DNA from: JBBQRS01 sp038214535
Lineage (GTDB): Bacteria; Chloroflexota; Anaerolineae; CG2-30-64-16
Reading direction: 5' to 3'
Length of the DNA stretch: 59,821 nucleotides
Assembly: GCA_038214535.1 (NCBI GenBank)
Contig: JBBQRS010000014.1
Coordinates: 1-59,821 of the forward strand
Shown in pieces: positions 41,058 to 48,761 of the stretch. A program made the translations under genes and the position numbers. The notes beneath the pieces are model-generated. The model had not been told where the DNA came from and did not search any database. It saw only the letters and a program-made list of their open reading frames with translations. How positions within the stretch are numbered: the stretch's first letter is position 1; each line of letters starts with the position of its first letter.

Positions 41058-42154
41058 ACCCAATCGTCATAAACATCCTGCGTATCGCCGCTTTCGCCGT
41101 CGGGTTCACCCTCGTCGCCGTGACGCTGCGTTCTGCCATTTCGACCTTCGTGGTGCCGCGCAGTACCTCCGCGGCGCTGACACGCGGCGTCTTCCTCAGT
41201 GTGCACAAAATCTTCATGTTTCGGTTACGCCGCGTCACCGACTATCGCCGACGCGACGCGGCGCTGGCATTCTATGCGCCTGTTAGCCTGCTTGCGCTGG
41301 TTCCGGTCTGGGTGACGCTCATCGTCGGCGGCTACACGTTGATGTTCTGGGCTGTGGGCCAACTCCCCTGGTATAAGGCTTTTCGCGACGCGGGCTCATC
41401 GCTCCTCACCCTGGGTTTCGAGCCGCTCGAAGGTCAGTTTCAAACTTTTTTGGGGTTCACGGCCGCGACCATCGGACTGACCATCGTCGCGCTGCTGATC
41501 GCCTACCTGCCGAGCATTTACGCCGCGTTCTCTCGCCGCGAGGCAGCAGTCACATTGTTGGAAGTGCGCGCGGGCAGCCCACCCTCCGCGGTCACCATGC
41601 TCGTGCGTTACAACCGCATCCACGGCCTGACGCATCTGAGCAACCAGTGGCGCGCGTGGGAAACCTGGTTTGCCGACATCCAGGAGAGCCATACCTCGCT
41701 GGCCGCGCTGGCGTTCTTCCGGTCGCCCAAACCGGAGCACTCGTGGGTGACGGCCGCCGGCGCGATTCTCGACACGGCGTCCCTCGCCCTCGCCGCCGTG
41801 GATATTCCCGGTGATCCCCAGGCGGCGCTCTGCATCCGGGCGGGCTATCTCGCGCTCAACGACATTGCGACCCACTTCGGCGCCGATTTTAACCCTGACC
41901 GCCACTACCTGGAGAACCCCATCAGCATCACCCGCGCCGAGTTCGACGCGGCGCTGGCGGAATTGGAAGCGCACGGCGTCCCCCTGAAACCGGATCGCGA
42001 GCTGGCCTGGCGCGACTTCGCCGGCTGGCGCGTCAACTATGATGACGCGCTGCTCGAGCTGTGCAGCCTGACAGACGCGCCCTACGCGCCCTGGTCAAGC
42101 GACCGCGCGGCAGACTATCAGGACCCGCCGCTCTCGCCGCCCCCGGTGATGTGA
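41054..42154 (+). CDS. membrane protein with channel-like N-terminal half
   Basis: A 366-residue protein with three hydrophobic helices (about 5-30, 78-104 and 132-156) and a large C-terminal cytoplasmic part. Between helices two and three is GSSLLTLGFEPLEG, resembling the pore loop of two-helix potassium channels (T-x-G-[YF]-G), but the second glycine of the selectivity filter is replaced by E. A channel or channel-derived sensor is possible. It is translationally coupled to the methyltransferase (4-bp overlap). Its last 37 bp overlap the convergent acyltransferase gene. Confidence 0.65.
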   Translation: MNPIVINILRIAAFAVGFTLVAVTLRSAISTFVVPRSTSAALTRGVFLSVHKIFMFRLRRVTDYRRRDAALAFYAPVSLLALVPVWVTLIVGGYTLMFWAVGQLPWYKAFRDAGSSLLTLGFEPLEGQFQTFLGFTAATIGLTIVALLIAYLPSIYAAFSRREAAVTLLEVRAGSPPSAVTMLVRYNRIHGLTHLSNQWRAWETWFADIQESHTSLAALAFFRSPKPEHSWVTAAGAILDTASLALAAVDIPGDPQAALCIRAGYLALNDIATHFGADFNPDRHYLENPISITRAEFDAALAELEAHGVPLKPDRELAWRDFAGWRVNYDDALLELCSLTDAPYAPWSSDRAADYQDPPLSPPPVM

Positions 42155-43281
42155 ACGAGGCGCATCCCGAAGAGGAAGCGCAATGTGTTGCTGCGGTGGA
42201 TGAGGAAGTGATACAGGGCGAAGATGATGACCAGTGAGACGCCGCCGATCAGGATGAACTTGAGCGCATCGGCGATAGCCCACTGCACTACGTAGTACCC
42301 GACCAGCAGCATCACCGACTGGTGCAGCACGTAGAACGGCAGCGCGGCGTCATTGGCATACCGTAATCGCGGTGACGGGGCGTTGAGATGCTGTGTCCCA
42401 AACCCCCAGATCGCCAGCAGCCAGCACCACGCGTTCATCCCGTAGAGCGCCGCAAACCGCGCGAAGCCCGGCCCGCCGAACGCGGGTTCGCCGCCCCCGC
42501 GCCACAGCCCGATCACCCCCCACGCGAGCGCCATCGCCAGCGCCGCGTAAAACCACCGCGCCCGCCGGATGCTCGCTTCGAGCGCCGGACTGGAAACGAG
42601 CATGAACCCGTAGATGAAAAACACCGGGTAGATCAGCACACTCCAGCCGCCCGCATCGCGGTTACCCGCCAGCCCCACCGGGTCGAGCAGCACGAGCAGC
42701 GCCACAATCGGCGCAGCCATCAGCAGCGCGACGCCCGGCTTCGCCAGGGAATCCGTCAAGCCGGCCAAGACCTTTGCCTCATTGCCGCGTAACCATTGAA
42801 ATAACGGCAGGAACAGCACGCTGAACAGAAACAACGCGGGCAGGAACCACAGGTGCAACCCCATCCACGCGAAGTTGCCGCCGAATCCGTAGAACCCATC
42901 GTAGTAATGCGGGTAGAACGCGAGGAACGCCCCATCGAACGCGCCGGACGCGCGGCGCTCCAGGTAGACTTGCAATGCGATGTGCGTGACCACGCCGACC
43001 GCGAAAGGCACGAGCAGCCGCGCCGTGCGCTCCGAGATAAATGTCCGTCTATCGCGCGCCCGTAGCGCATAGAACACGCCCGCCCCCGAGACGAGGAACA
43101 GCAGCGGCATCATCCACGCGCCGACCAGCAGCCGCGCCAGCCCGGCGACCGGATAAGTCTGCGCGTTCTTGATGTGCCACCAGGGCGGGTCGAAGAACCG
43201 CGCCAGATGGTAGGTGAAGACGACCCCCACGGCAAAGACGCGCAGCCGGTCGAGGTCATAGCGGCGGTTTGGCGCGGTCAT
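42118..43281 (-). CDS. acyltransferase 3 family membrane protein
   Basis: A 387-residue protein with about ten transmembrane helices. The start RYDLDRLRVFAVGVVFTYHLARFFDP is the acyltransferase-3/OpgC-type N-terminus with the conserved R and H. Later YHFLIHRSNTLRFLFGMRL is the usual last-helix block. Such enzymes transfer acyl or succinyl groups to sugars or glucans at the membrane. The C-terminal codons overlap the opposite-strand channel-like gene by 37 bp. Acceptor unknown. Confidence 0.85.
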   Translation of the reverse strand: MTAPNRRYDLDRLRVFAVGVVFTYHLARFFDPPWWHIKNAQTYPVAGLARLLVGAWMMPLLFLVSGAGVFYALRARDRRTFISERTARLLVPFAVGVVTHIALQVYLERRASGAFDGAFLAFYPHYYDGFYGFGGNFAWMGLHLWFLPALFLFSVLFLPLFQWLRGNEAKVLAGLTDSLAKPGVALLMAAPIVALLVLLDPVGLAGNRDAGGWSVLIYPVFFIYGFMLVSSPALEASIRRARWFYAALAMALAWGVIGLWRGGGEPAFGGPGFARFAALYGMNAWCWLLAIWGFGTQHLNAPSPRLRYANDAALPFYVLHQSVMLLVGYYVVQWAIADALKFILIGGVSLVIIFALYHFLIHRSNTLRFLFGMRLVHITGGGESGGS

Positions 43282-43360
43282 GGGGGTATTGTATCATGTT
43301 GTTCCTACGGGCCGTGTCTCAATAGGGATACGCCATCATGGCCGACTACCGGGGGCGTGC

Positions 43361-44374
43361 ATGGCTGTAGCAAAAAGAGGTCGCAAGATTGCATGGTACA
43401 GGTCGCCGGTGGAGCGCGACGCGCTGGCTTCTCTCAATCAGCGCAGTGACGCAAGGGGACTGGCGCAGACGTTGGGCCACCTGGGATTGCTCACTTTGAC
43501 GGGGGCAGCCGCCTGGTATGCCACCGGGCGGCTGCCGCTGATTCTGGTGCTCGTCATCATCTTCATCAACGGGACGTTCTGGGCGTTTCTGCTCAACGGC
43601 TTTCATGAGTTGTGCCATAAGACGGTCTTCAAGGCGAAGGGGCTGAACACCTTCTTCCTGTACACCTTCAGTTTCCTGGGCTGGTATCATCCAACCCTGT
43701 TCTGGGCCAGCCATCAGGAGCACCACAAGTATACCCTGCATCCGCCGGACGACCTGGAAGTGGTGCTGCCGGTGAAGTTGACCCTTTCGGACTTCTTGAA
43801 GAGTGCTTTTGTCAGTCCGTGGGACCTTGTCGCACGACTGCGACAGTATATCCGGTTGAGCATGGGCCGGCTGGAGGGAGAGTGGGAGAACACGCTCTTC
43901 CCGGAATCAGCCATCGCGGAGCGGCGGAGCCTGTTCAACTGGGCGCGCTTTCAGCTTTTGGGGCAGGCGTTGATCGTCGTGGTCTCGCTCGCGCTCGGAT
44001 GGTGGATGATCCCGATCCTGGTGACGCTGGCGCCGTTCTATGGTGGCGGGTTGCTATATCTATGCAACAACACGCAGCACGTGGGCCTACAGGACGACGT
44101 ACCAGACTTCCGACTTTGCTGCCGAACCATTACCCTGAACCCGTTCCTGCGCTTTCTCTATTGGCACATGAACTACCACACGGAACATCACATGTACGCC
44201 GCGGCGCCGTGCTACAACCTCGGCAAGCTGCACGAGCAAATCAAAGCCGACCTACCATATTGCCCGGCAGGCCTGGTCGCCACGTGGAAACAGATCATCC
44301 CCATCTTGCAGCAACAGAAGGTGGATCCGAGCTATCAATATGTGGCGGCGCTGCCGTCCCCCACGACGGCGTGA
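43361..44374 (+). CDS. fatty acid desaturase family protein
   Basis: A 337-residue membrane di-iron enzyme. Three histidine boxes are present: HELCHK, SHQEHHKY and YHTEHHMY. Two pairs of hydrophobic helices flank them. Members introduce double bonds or hydroxylate lipids and carotenoids with O2 and ferredoxin. The ATG at 43361 is preferred over an upstream in-frame ATG at 43280 because the latter region overlaps the start of the divergent acyltransferase gene. Its presence with the P450 suggests an organism that meets oxygen. Confidence 0.85.
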   Translation: MAVAKRGRKIAWYRSPVERDALASLNQRSDARGLAQTLGHLGLLTLTGAAAWYATGRLPLILVLVIIFINGTFWAFLLNGFHELCHKTVFKAKGLNTFFLYTFSFLGWYHPTLFWASHQEHHKYTLHPPDDLEVVLPVKLTLSDFLKSAFVSPWDLVARLRQYIRLSMGRLEGEWENTLFPESAIAERRSLFNWARFQLLGQALIVVVSLALGWWMIPILVTLAPFYGGGLLYLCNNTQHVGLQDDVPDFRLCCRTITLNPFLRFLYWHMNYHTEHHMYAAAPCYNLGKLHEQIKADLPYCPAGLVATWKQIIPILQQQKVDPSYQYVAALPSPTTA

Positions 44375-44518
44375 GGCGAGCCCACGCGACAACTGTACTG
44401 ATTCCCCTCGAAGCTCCGCCACTGAGACCGGATGCCTCCGGCGCGCTGCGCATCGGCAGCTCGCGGGTTCTGCTGGAGTTGGTCATCCACGCCTTTGAAC
44501 ATGGCAGAGGAGAGAGAC

Positions 44519-45016
44519 ATGCCAATTGACGCTGAGAGCTTGCGCCCGCTGGCCGGGGGCGACGCCGCGGCGTTGGCCGCGTTCTACAACGGCCTCACCC
44601 CCGCATCGATCCGCACCTTTCGGCCTCTGGGCTACGCGACCTCACTAAAAATCTGCCGCAAAATCGTCCGCGGAAACCTGGAGTCTCCCCGCAAGCGGTA
44701 CGATCTGGTGGGCTGGCGGGATACGACCATCGTAGGCTGGGCCTTCATCGCCGATCTGGACAAAGATCAACCCTACTTAGGGATCGCCATCGCTGACGAC
44801 ACGCAGGGCAAAGGCCTGGGCAAAACGCTGATCGCCTGCGTGCTTGGCTGGGCGAGAGCAAACGGGGTCGAGAAAGTCTACCTGACGGTCGTAACCGACA
44901 ATCAGCGGGCGATCAACCTTTACGTGAAACACGGATTTGAGACCTACGACGAAAAGTTCAACGAGCGGGATCAGGTGTCGTACTACCACATGGTCGCAGA
45001 TTTAAGCGCCGCTTGA
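44519..45016 (+). CDS. GNAT-family N-acetyltransferase
   Basis: A 165-residue GNAT protein. The acetyl-CoA binding motif A is LGIAIADDTQGKGLGKTLIACVLGWA, and motif B is VYLTVVTDNQRAINLYVKHGF. The substrate could be a protein N-terminus, amino acid or antibiotic. AGAGGAGAGAG precedes the ATG. It lies 140 bp before the RiPP-precursor-like gene on the same strand, though a shared transcript is uncertain. Confidence 0.85.
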   Translation: MPIDAESLRPLAGGDAAALAAFYNGLTPASIRTFRPLGYATSLKICRKIVRGNLESPRKRYDLVGWRDTTIVGWAFIADLDKDQPYLGIAIADDTQGKGLGKTLIACVLGWARANGVEKVYLTVVTDNQRAINLYVKHGFETYDEKFNERDQVSYYHMVADLSAA

Positions 45017-45156
45017 CATTCATAAACATATTGTGTCGGCCACCCTTCTCCTTGTGCCCCCCGCGACAAGGTAAGTACAGGTACATCCCCTCGCCCGATC
45101 TCTCGGTATGCTGGTCATAACCCCTGCCGGCAATTCATGACCAAGGGAGATCACCC

Positions 45157-45717
45157 ATGAGCACCCAACCGAACACCGGACCCACTTCCCCGTCTGAACT
45201 GGCCGCGCATCCTGAAGTGTTGGCGCAAATCAGAGCAGCCTACGAGGCCTTCGTGCGCCGGGCCGAGAACGACCCCGCCGTGATGGCGGCGTTTGTCGAA
45301 AATCCCGCCGGCGAGTTCCTCAAGGATGTCCCGCAAGATCTTCAGGCCAATCTTACGGAGATGCAGATCGTCGCCGCGAACGCCACGCTGCGCGCCTCCG
45401 AGCCGGTCGCGCGCATGCAGTCGGCCCTGCTGGTCGCGCCAAAGGGAGATCAAGGCGCGGCGCTGAACAGTGCGCTGACGGGCGCGACCTGGGGCTCGAC
45501 GTGGTGCGAAATCGGGCTCTGGACCGCCATCGTCTTTGTGCTGGGCGCGGCCATCGCCTTCTCGCAGGGCGCGGCCATCGCCCCGCTGATCGCCCTCGAC
45601 GCCGGGATCATCCCGGTACTGGCCGCGATTACCGGCCTGTCGGAAGCGACCATCGCGGCGATGTCGGCCGCAGGCGGCTTCACCTTCGGCAAGCTGATCG
45701 AAGCAGCCTGCGCGTAA
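45157..45717 (+). CDS. NHLP-leader-like protein with hydrophobic Ala/Gly-rich C-terminus
   Basis: A 186-residue protein I cannot assign with certainty. The first 90 residues are soluble and contain RAENDPAVMAAFVENPAGEF, which resembles the D-P-x-F-x-x-x-x-x-x-N-P motif of nitrile-hydratase-like leader peptides (NHLP), used by RiPP precursors. From residue 110 on it is hydrophobic and rich in Ala, Gly and Ile, with only two cysteines (STWCEIG and EAACA at the end). This is reminiscent of circular or pore-forming bacteriocins. AAGGGAG precedes the ATG, and a 16-bp terminator follows. No cyclase, protease or LanM-type modification gene is next to it. Confidence 0.5.
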   Translation: MSTQPNTGPTSPSELAAHPEVLAQIRAAYEAFVRRAENDPAVMAAFVENPAGEFLKDVPQDLQANLTEMQIVAANATLRASEPVARMQSALLVAPKGDQGAALNSALTGATWGSTWCEIGLWTAIVFVLGAAIAFSQGAAIAPLIALDAGIIPVLAAITGLSEATIAAMSAAGGFTFGKLIEAACA

Positions 45718-45754
45718 GATCAGCGGCAGGACACATAACGGCAGCGAAAATCAA

Positions 45755-45792
45755 AGAGATGCGACGCGCCCGGCATGGCGCGTCGCATCTCT
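45755..45792 (+). terminator. terminator-like stem-loop
   Basis: AGAGATGCGACGCGCC and GGCGCGTCGCATCTCT form a perfect 16-bp stem with a 6-nt loop after the NHLP-like gene. Confidence 0.65.
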
Positions 45793-45810
45793 TGGATTGT
45801 GTTACATCAG

Positions 45811-45855
45811 TACCCCGGGGAGTGCGCCTCCTCAAATGCGCCCGCCGCGGGGGTA
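45811..45855. repeat. repeat family C, copy 3
   Basis: GGGAGTGCGCCTCCTCAAAT, then GCGCCCGCC: degenerate copy of family C, framed by TACCCCG and CGGGGGTA. Confidence 0.6.
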
Positions 45856-45865
45856 CCCATAATGT

Positions 45866-46927
45866 TCAGGAATTCAGGTAGTCGTCCAGCGTCTTCTTCG
45901 AGATGCGATAGTCCGCGCCGATCTTCTTGGCCTTCACCTCACCCGACTCGACCAGGGTCTGCACAACGGCCTCGTCAACCTTCAGATAGGACGCGGCCTC
46001 GGCCACCGTCATCACGTCCGGCACAGACGCCGGCGCGCTCGACTGGCTCGCCTGGCTGGACGCGCCCGCCGACATCGCCTGGTTGATCATGTTCGCCATC
46101 CCGGCGCCCATGCCCATGCCCGCGCCCAGCCCGATGCCCGCGCCGGTCATGTTCCCCGCGTCGCCGCCCTGATTGCTCGCGGCGTCGCGCATGGACTTCG
46201 CCGCCTGATACTGGAGATACTTCTGCATGTCGCCGATTGCGCCCATCGCCGCGCGCTCGTCAATCGCCTTCTGCGTCTCCTCGGTCGGGCTGATCGTCTG
46301 GATGAACATCTGCTTCAGCGTGATGCCCAGCGCCTCGAAGTCTTCCGCGACCTTCGCGCGCAACGCCGCGCTGAACTCATCGAACATCCCCGGCATATCG
46401 AAGAGGCCGACTTTGCTCTCACCCAGCAGATCGGTGAGGCGGCTGACGATGATGCCGCGCAGGTAATCCTCGATCTCGCTGGTGCGATACAGCCCCTGCG
46501 TGCCCACGATCTTCGCAACGAACATCTGCGGGTCGGAGACGGCCATCGAGTAGCGGCCGTTGGCGCGCAGCCGCACCAGCCCCAGGTCCTTATCGCGCAT
46601 GGCGATCGGTTCGGGCGTGCCCCACTTCATGTCAATGAAGTCGCGCATGTTGACGAAATAGACTTCCGCGGTGAACGGGCTGCTGCCGCGCCAGCCCAGG
46701 CCGAGGATGTCAATCAACAGCGGGATGTTGGCCGTGGTGATCGTGTGGCGGCCTGGCCCGAAGACATCCAGCGCCTTGCCGTCGCGGTAGAACACCGCGT
46801 CCTGGTTCTCGCGCACGATCACCTGTGACCCGGTGCGGAAGTCACCGCTGCCATGATCGGGCACGCGCACCACCATCTGGTTCGCGCTCTGATCCGGCGC
46901 CTGAACGACATCAATAATGCGTGGCAT
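45866..46927 (-). CDS. SPFH-domain protein (YdjI-like) with C-terminal excisionase-type HTH
   Basis: A 353-residue protein. The N-terminal two thirds are an SPFH/virion-core-like domain: SQVIVRENQDAVFYRDGKALDVFGPGRHTI, PLLIDILGLGWRGSSPF, AEVYFVNMRDFIDMKWGT, and a coiled end containing EETQKAIDERAAMGAIGD. A Gly/Met/Ala-rich linker (about 245-295) leads to a small helix-turn-helix: DVMTVAEAASYLKVDEAVVQTLVESGEVKAKKIGADYRI. SPFH proteins form oligomeric scaffolds at membranes; a DNA-binding helical domain of excisionase type at the end is unusual and might link the scaffold to transcription or nucleoid contact. It is the last gene of the 45866-50756 cluster. Confidence 0.8.
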   Translation of the reverse strand: MPRIIDVVQAPDQSANQMVVRVPDHGSGDFRTGSQVIVRENQDAVFYRDGKALDVFGPGRHTITTANIPLLIDILGLGWRGSSPFTAEVYFVNMRDFIDMKWGTPEPIAMRDKDLGLVRLRANGRYSMAVSDPQMFVAKIVGTQGLYRTSEIEDYLRGIIVSRLTDLLGESKVGLFDMPGMFDEFSAALRAKVAEDFEALGITLKQMFIQTISPTEETQKAIDERAAMGAIGDMQKYLQYQAAKSMRDAASNQGGDAGNMTGAGIGLGAGMGMGAGMANMINQAMSAGASSQASQSSAPASVPDVMTVAEAASYLKVDEAVVQTLVESGEVKAKKIGADYRISKKTLDDYLNS

Positions 46928-46938
46928 GTGGTTTCTCC

Positions 46939-47460
46939 TTATGACTCGACGCCGCGGATGACATCCTGGCGCTTGCTGAATTGTTCGTTAAGATCGTTGA
47001 GCGCGACGCCGGTCGCCCCGATGGCCTCCCTGACGCCCTCATTGGAACCCACGGCGGTCTCCAGCCCGCCGATCGCCTCGTCGAGCTTCGGCAACTCAGC
47101 GGCGATGGCTCGGTCGAACTCGGCCAGCCGGTCGAGATCATCCTCCTTGACGCGCTCGACATCGAAGAAGGGGCCATAGCCGTAGGATGCGGTCTTTACC
47201 CGGTCAATGAGAAGCTGGAGCCGCCCGACGACGCGCTCCATGTCATCCATGTATAGGATGCCCCCGCTGGTCAGCAGGTCGTTCTGCAGCCCGGTGATCT
47301 TGCGGCGGCGCGCCTCCAGCCGGCGCGCCAGGGTGTCACGCAGTTGCTTGTCAATGCTGCGCCGCATCTCCTTCTCGCGATAGCCTGAGACGCCAGGCAG
47401 GTTGGTGAAGAAACTTTCGAGCGCCCCTTGTTCGGATTTCGCCTTTTCGAGTGGATCCAT
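46939..47460 (-). CDS. coiled-coil protein of the SPFH cluster
   Basis: A 173-residue mostly helical protein. Basic helices at residues 25-60 (EKEMRRSIDKQLRDTLARRLEARRRKI, of which only landmarks are given) are followed by acidic helices (VKEDDLDRLAEFDRAIAAEL). No known family is recognised; the layout is like small cytoplasmic partners of membrane scaffolds. Its stop lies 11 bp before the SPFH gene, so co-expression is likely. Confidence 0.65.
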   Translation of the reverse strand: MDPLEKAKSEQGALESFFTNLPGVSGYREKEMRRSIDKQLRDTLARRLEARRRKITGLQNDLLTSGGILYMDDMERVVGRLQLLIDRVKTASYGYGPFFDVERVKEDDLDRLAEFDRAIAAELPKLDEAIGGLETAVGSNEGVREAIGATGVALNDLNEQFSKRQDVIRGVES

Positions 47461-47528
47461 CTTTGCTAACTCCTATAGGTAAGAACGGAAACCGATTGCT
47501 GTAATTGGTTTTATTCGCTGATTCGTTG

Positions 47529-47987
47529 TTACTGGCGCATCAGCGTCGTCACGTTCGGCAGGCGGTTGAGCATGGGCACACCGATCGGCAAGCCGATAAT
47601 GGTGACGCACAGCGCCCATGCCGCCAGCGACCAGATCAGGCTGAACCACCAGCCGATCAACACGAAGTAGATCGCGCGCACCAGAAACGCACGCTGCGGC
47701 GCGCTCCGATAGGCGCGGGCCACGGCCTGCCCGTCCTCGATGTGCATCACAGTATAGCCGCGCGGCCTGCGCAGGGTCAAGACCATCGGCGTGCGGTTGA
47801 GCATCCACAGTCCCAGCGGCATCCCGATGATCGTGACCACCAGGAACCACGCCGCCACCACCCAGTAGAGCGTCACGTGCCAGCCGATCAAGAAGAACCA
47901 CAGCACGCGCAGGATGAACGGGACCTTCGGGTCCTCACTCACATGCGTCGTACGGTTATTTGTCGTTGATAAACTCATCTCACCCAT
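47529..47987 (-). CDS. YccF-family membrane protein
   Basis: A 152-residue membrane protein with two copies of the YccF unit: FILRVLWFFLIGWHVTLYWV...TIIGMPLGLWMLNRTP near residue 25 and FLVRAIYFVLIGWWFSLIWS...TIIGLPIGVPMLNRLP near 100. Each unit is a helix hairpin with the I-G-x-P-x-G-x-x-M-L-N-R signature. The ATG at 47987 or the one 9 bp downstream may be used. It lies upstream of the coiled-coil gene with a 68-bp gap. Confidence 0.85.
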   Translation of the reverse strand: MGEMSLSTTNNRTTHVSEDPKVPFILRVLWFFLIGWHVTLYWVVAAWFLVVTIIGMPLGLWMLNRTPMVLTLRRPRGYTVMHIEDGQAVARAYRSAPQRAFLVRAIYFVLIGWWFSLIWSLAAWALCVTIIGLPIGVPMLNRLPNVTTLMRQ

Positions 47988-48033
47988 TACTTTCTCTACC
48001 CTCTAATCTCTCGCGTTTGCTCTCGCGTACTCC

Positions 48034-48068
48034 CGCGGAGTGTGCATCCTGAGATGCGCATCTTCCGT
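48034..48068. repeat. repeat family C, copy 4
   Basis: CGCGGAGTGTGCATCCTGAG, then ATGCGCATCTTCCG: degenerate copy between the YccF and zinc-ribbon genes. Confidence 0.55.
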
Positions 48069-48094
48069 GTATTCCGCGTGTTCCGTGGTTCAAT

Positions 48095-48622
48095 TCAACT
48101 CGCCAGGAACACCTCTGCACCGCAGTACGGGCACTCGATCACGCCCTTGCCCACCAACTCCAGCTTCCCGCCGCAGTTCGGGCATTTCTGATCGGCCTTC
48201 AGTTCCGACGCCTGCTCCGAGTACAAAATGCCGTCCTTCCAGTTGATCGCCCCGCTGAACAATTGCTTGCCCACCAGATCGCGCACCATGTCCTCCACGG
48301 TGTCAATCGGCGCGTCCAGCTCGATGGCAACATCCGATAGGCTCACCTTGCCTTGCGTCAGCACCATGTTGAGGATTTTGCGCTGTTTGGCAATGTCCTC
48401 ATACTGCGCCGTCTCCTGCGTGCTCTTCGTCAGCAGGTAGACCCCACCGGCGCCGATGGGTAGTACGAAGATCAGCAACACCAGAAAGAGGCCCAGCACC
48501 GCGCCGCCGAGGCTGCCGCCCGCTTGCAACGGCTCAACCACCAACCACAACGCGGCCACGATCAAGACAATCAGTGCGATTCCGATCAGAATGATTCCCA
48601 GGATGCGACCTTGACCCGGCAT
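48095..48622 (-). CDS. membrane protein with winged-helix and zinc-ribbon domains
   Basis: A 175-residue protein. Two transmembrane helices lie at about 8-30 and 40-62. A winged-helix-like segment follows (QRKILNMVLTQGKVSLSDVAIELDAPIDTVEDMVRDLVGKQLFSG, shown by landmarks). The C-terminus has a zinc ribbon, CPNCGGKL...ECPYCGAEV. The wHTH is like the PCI/scaffold type rather than a classic repressor. ATG 48622 follows GGGAGG. It is the second gene of the cluster; repeat B6 lies 26 bp upstream. Confidence 0.75.
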   Translation of the reverse strand: MPGQGRILGIILIGIALIVLIVAALWLVVEPLQAGGSLGGAVLGLFLVLLIFVLPIGAGGVYLLTKSTQETAQYEDIAKQRKILNMVLTQGKVSLSDVAIELDAPIDTVEDMVRDLVGKQLFSGAINWKDGILYSEQASELKADQKCPNCGGKLELVGKGVIECPYCGAEVFLAS

Positions 48623-48648
48623 GTATTCCTCCCGTCTGCTTAGAATTG

Positions 48649-48701
48649 CGTAGTATAGGGCCTTGTGCCCGCCACCGGCGCCCACAAGAGGCTATACTAC
48701 G
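48649..48701. repeat. repeat family B, copy 6
   Basis: GCGTAGTATAGGGCCTTGTG and CCCACAAGAGGCTATACTAC pair imperfectly. It lies 26 bp upstream of the zinc-ribbon gene start on the minus strand. Confidence 0.8.
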
Positions 48702-48761
48702 GATCTTTGAATAGACTTATAATTGAGCCTCCGCGGTCGAAATCACGCGGAGGCCATTGGC

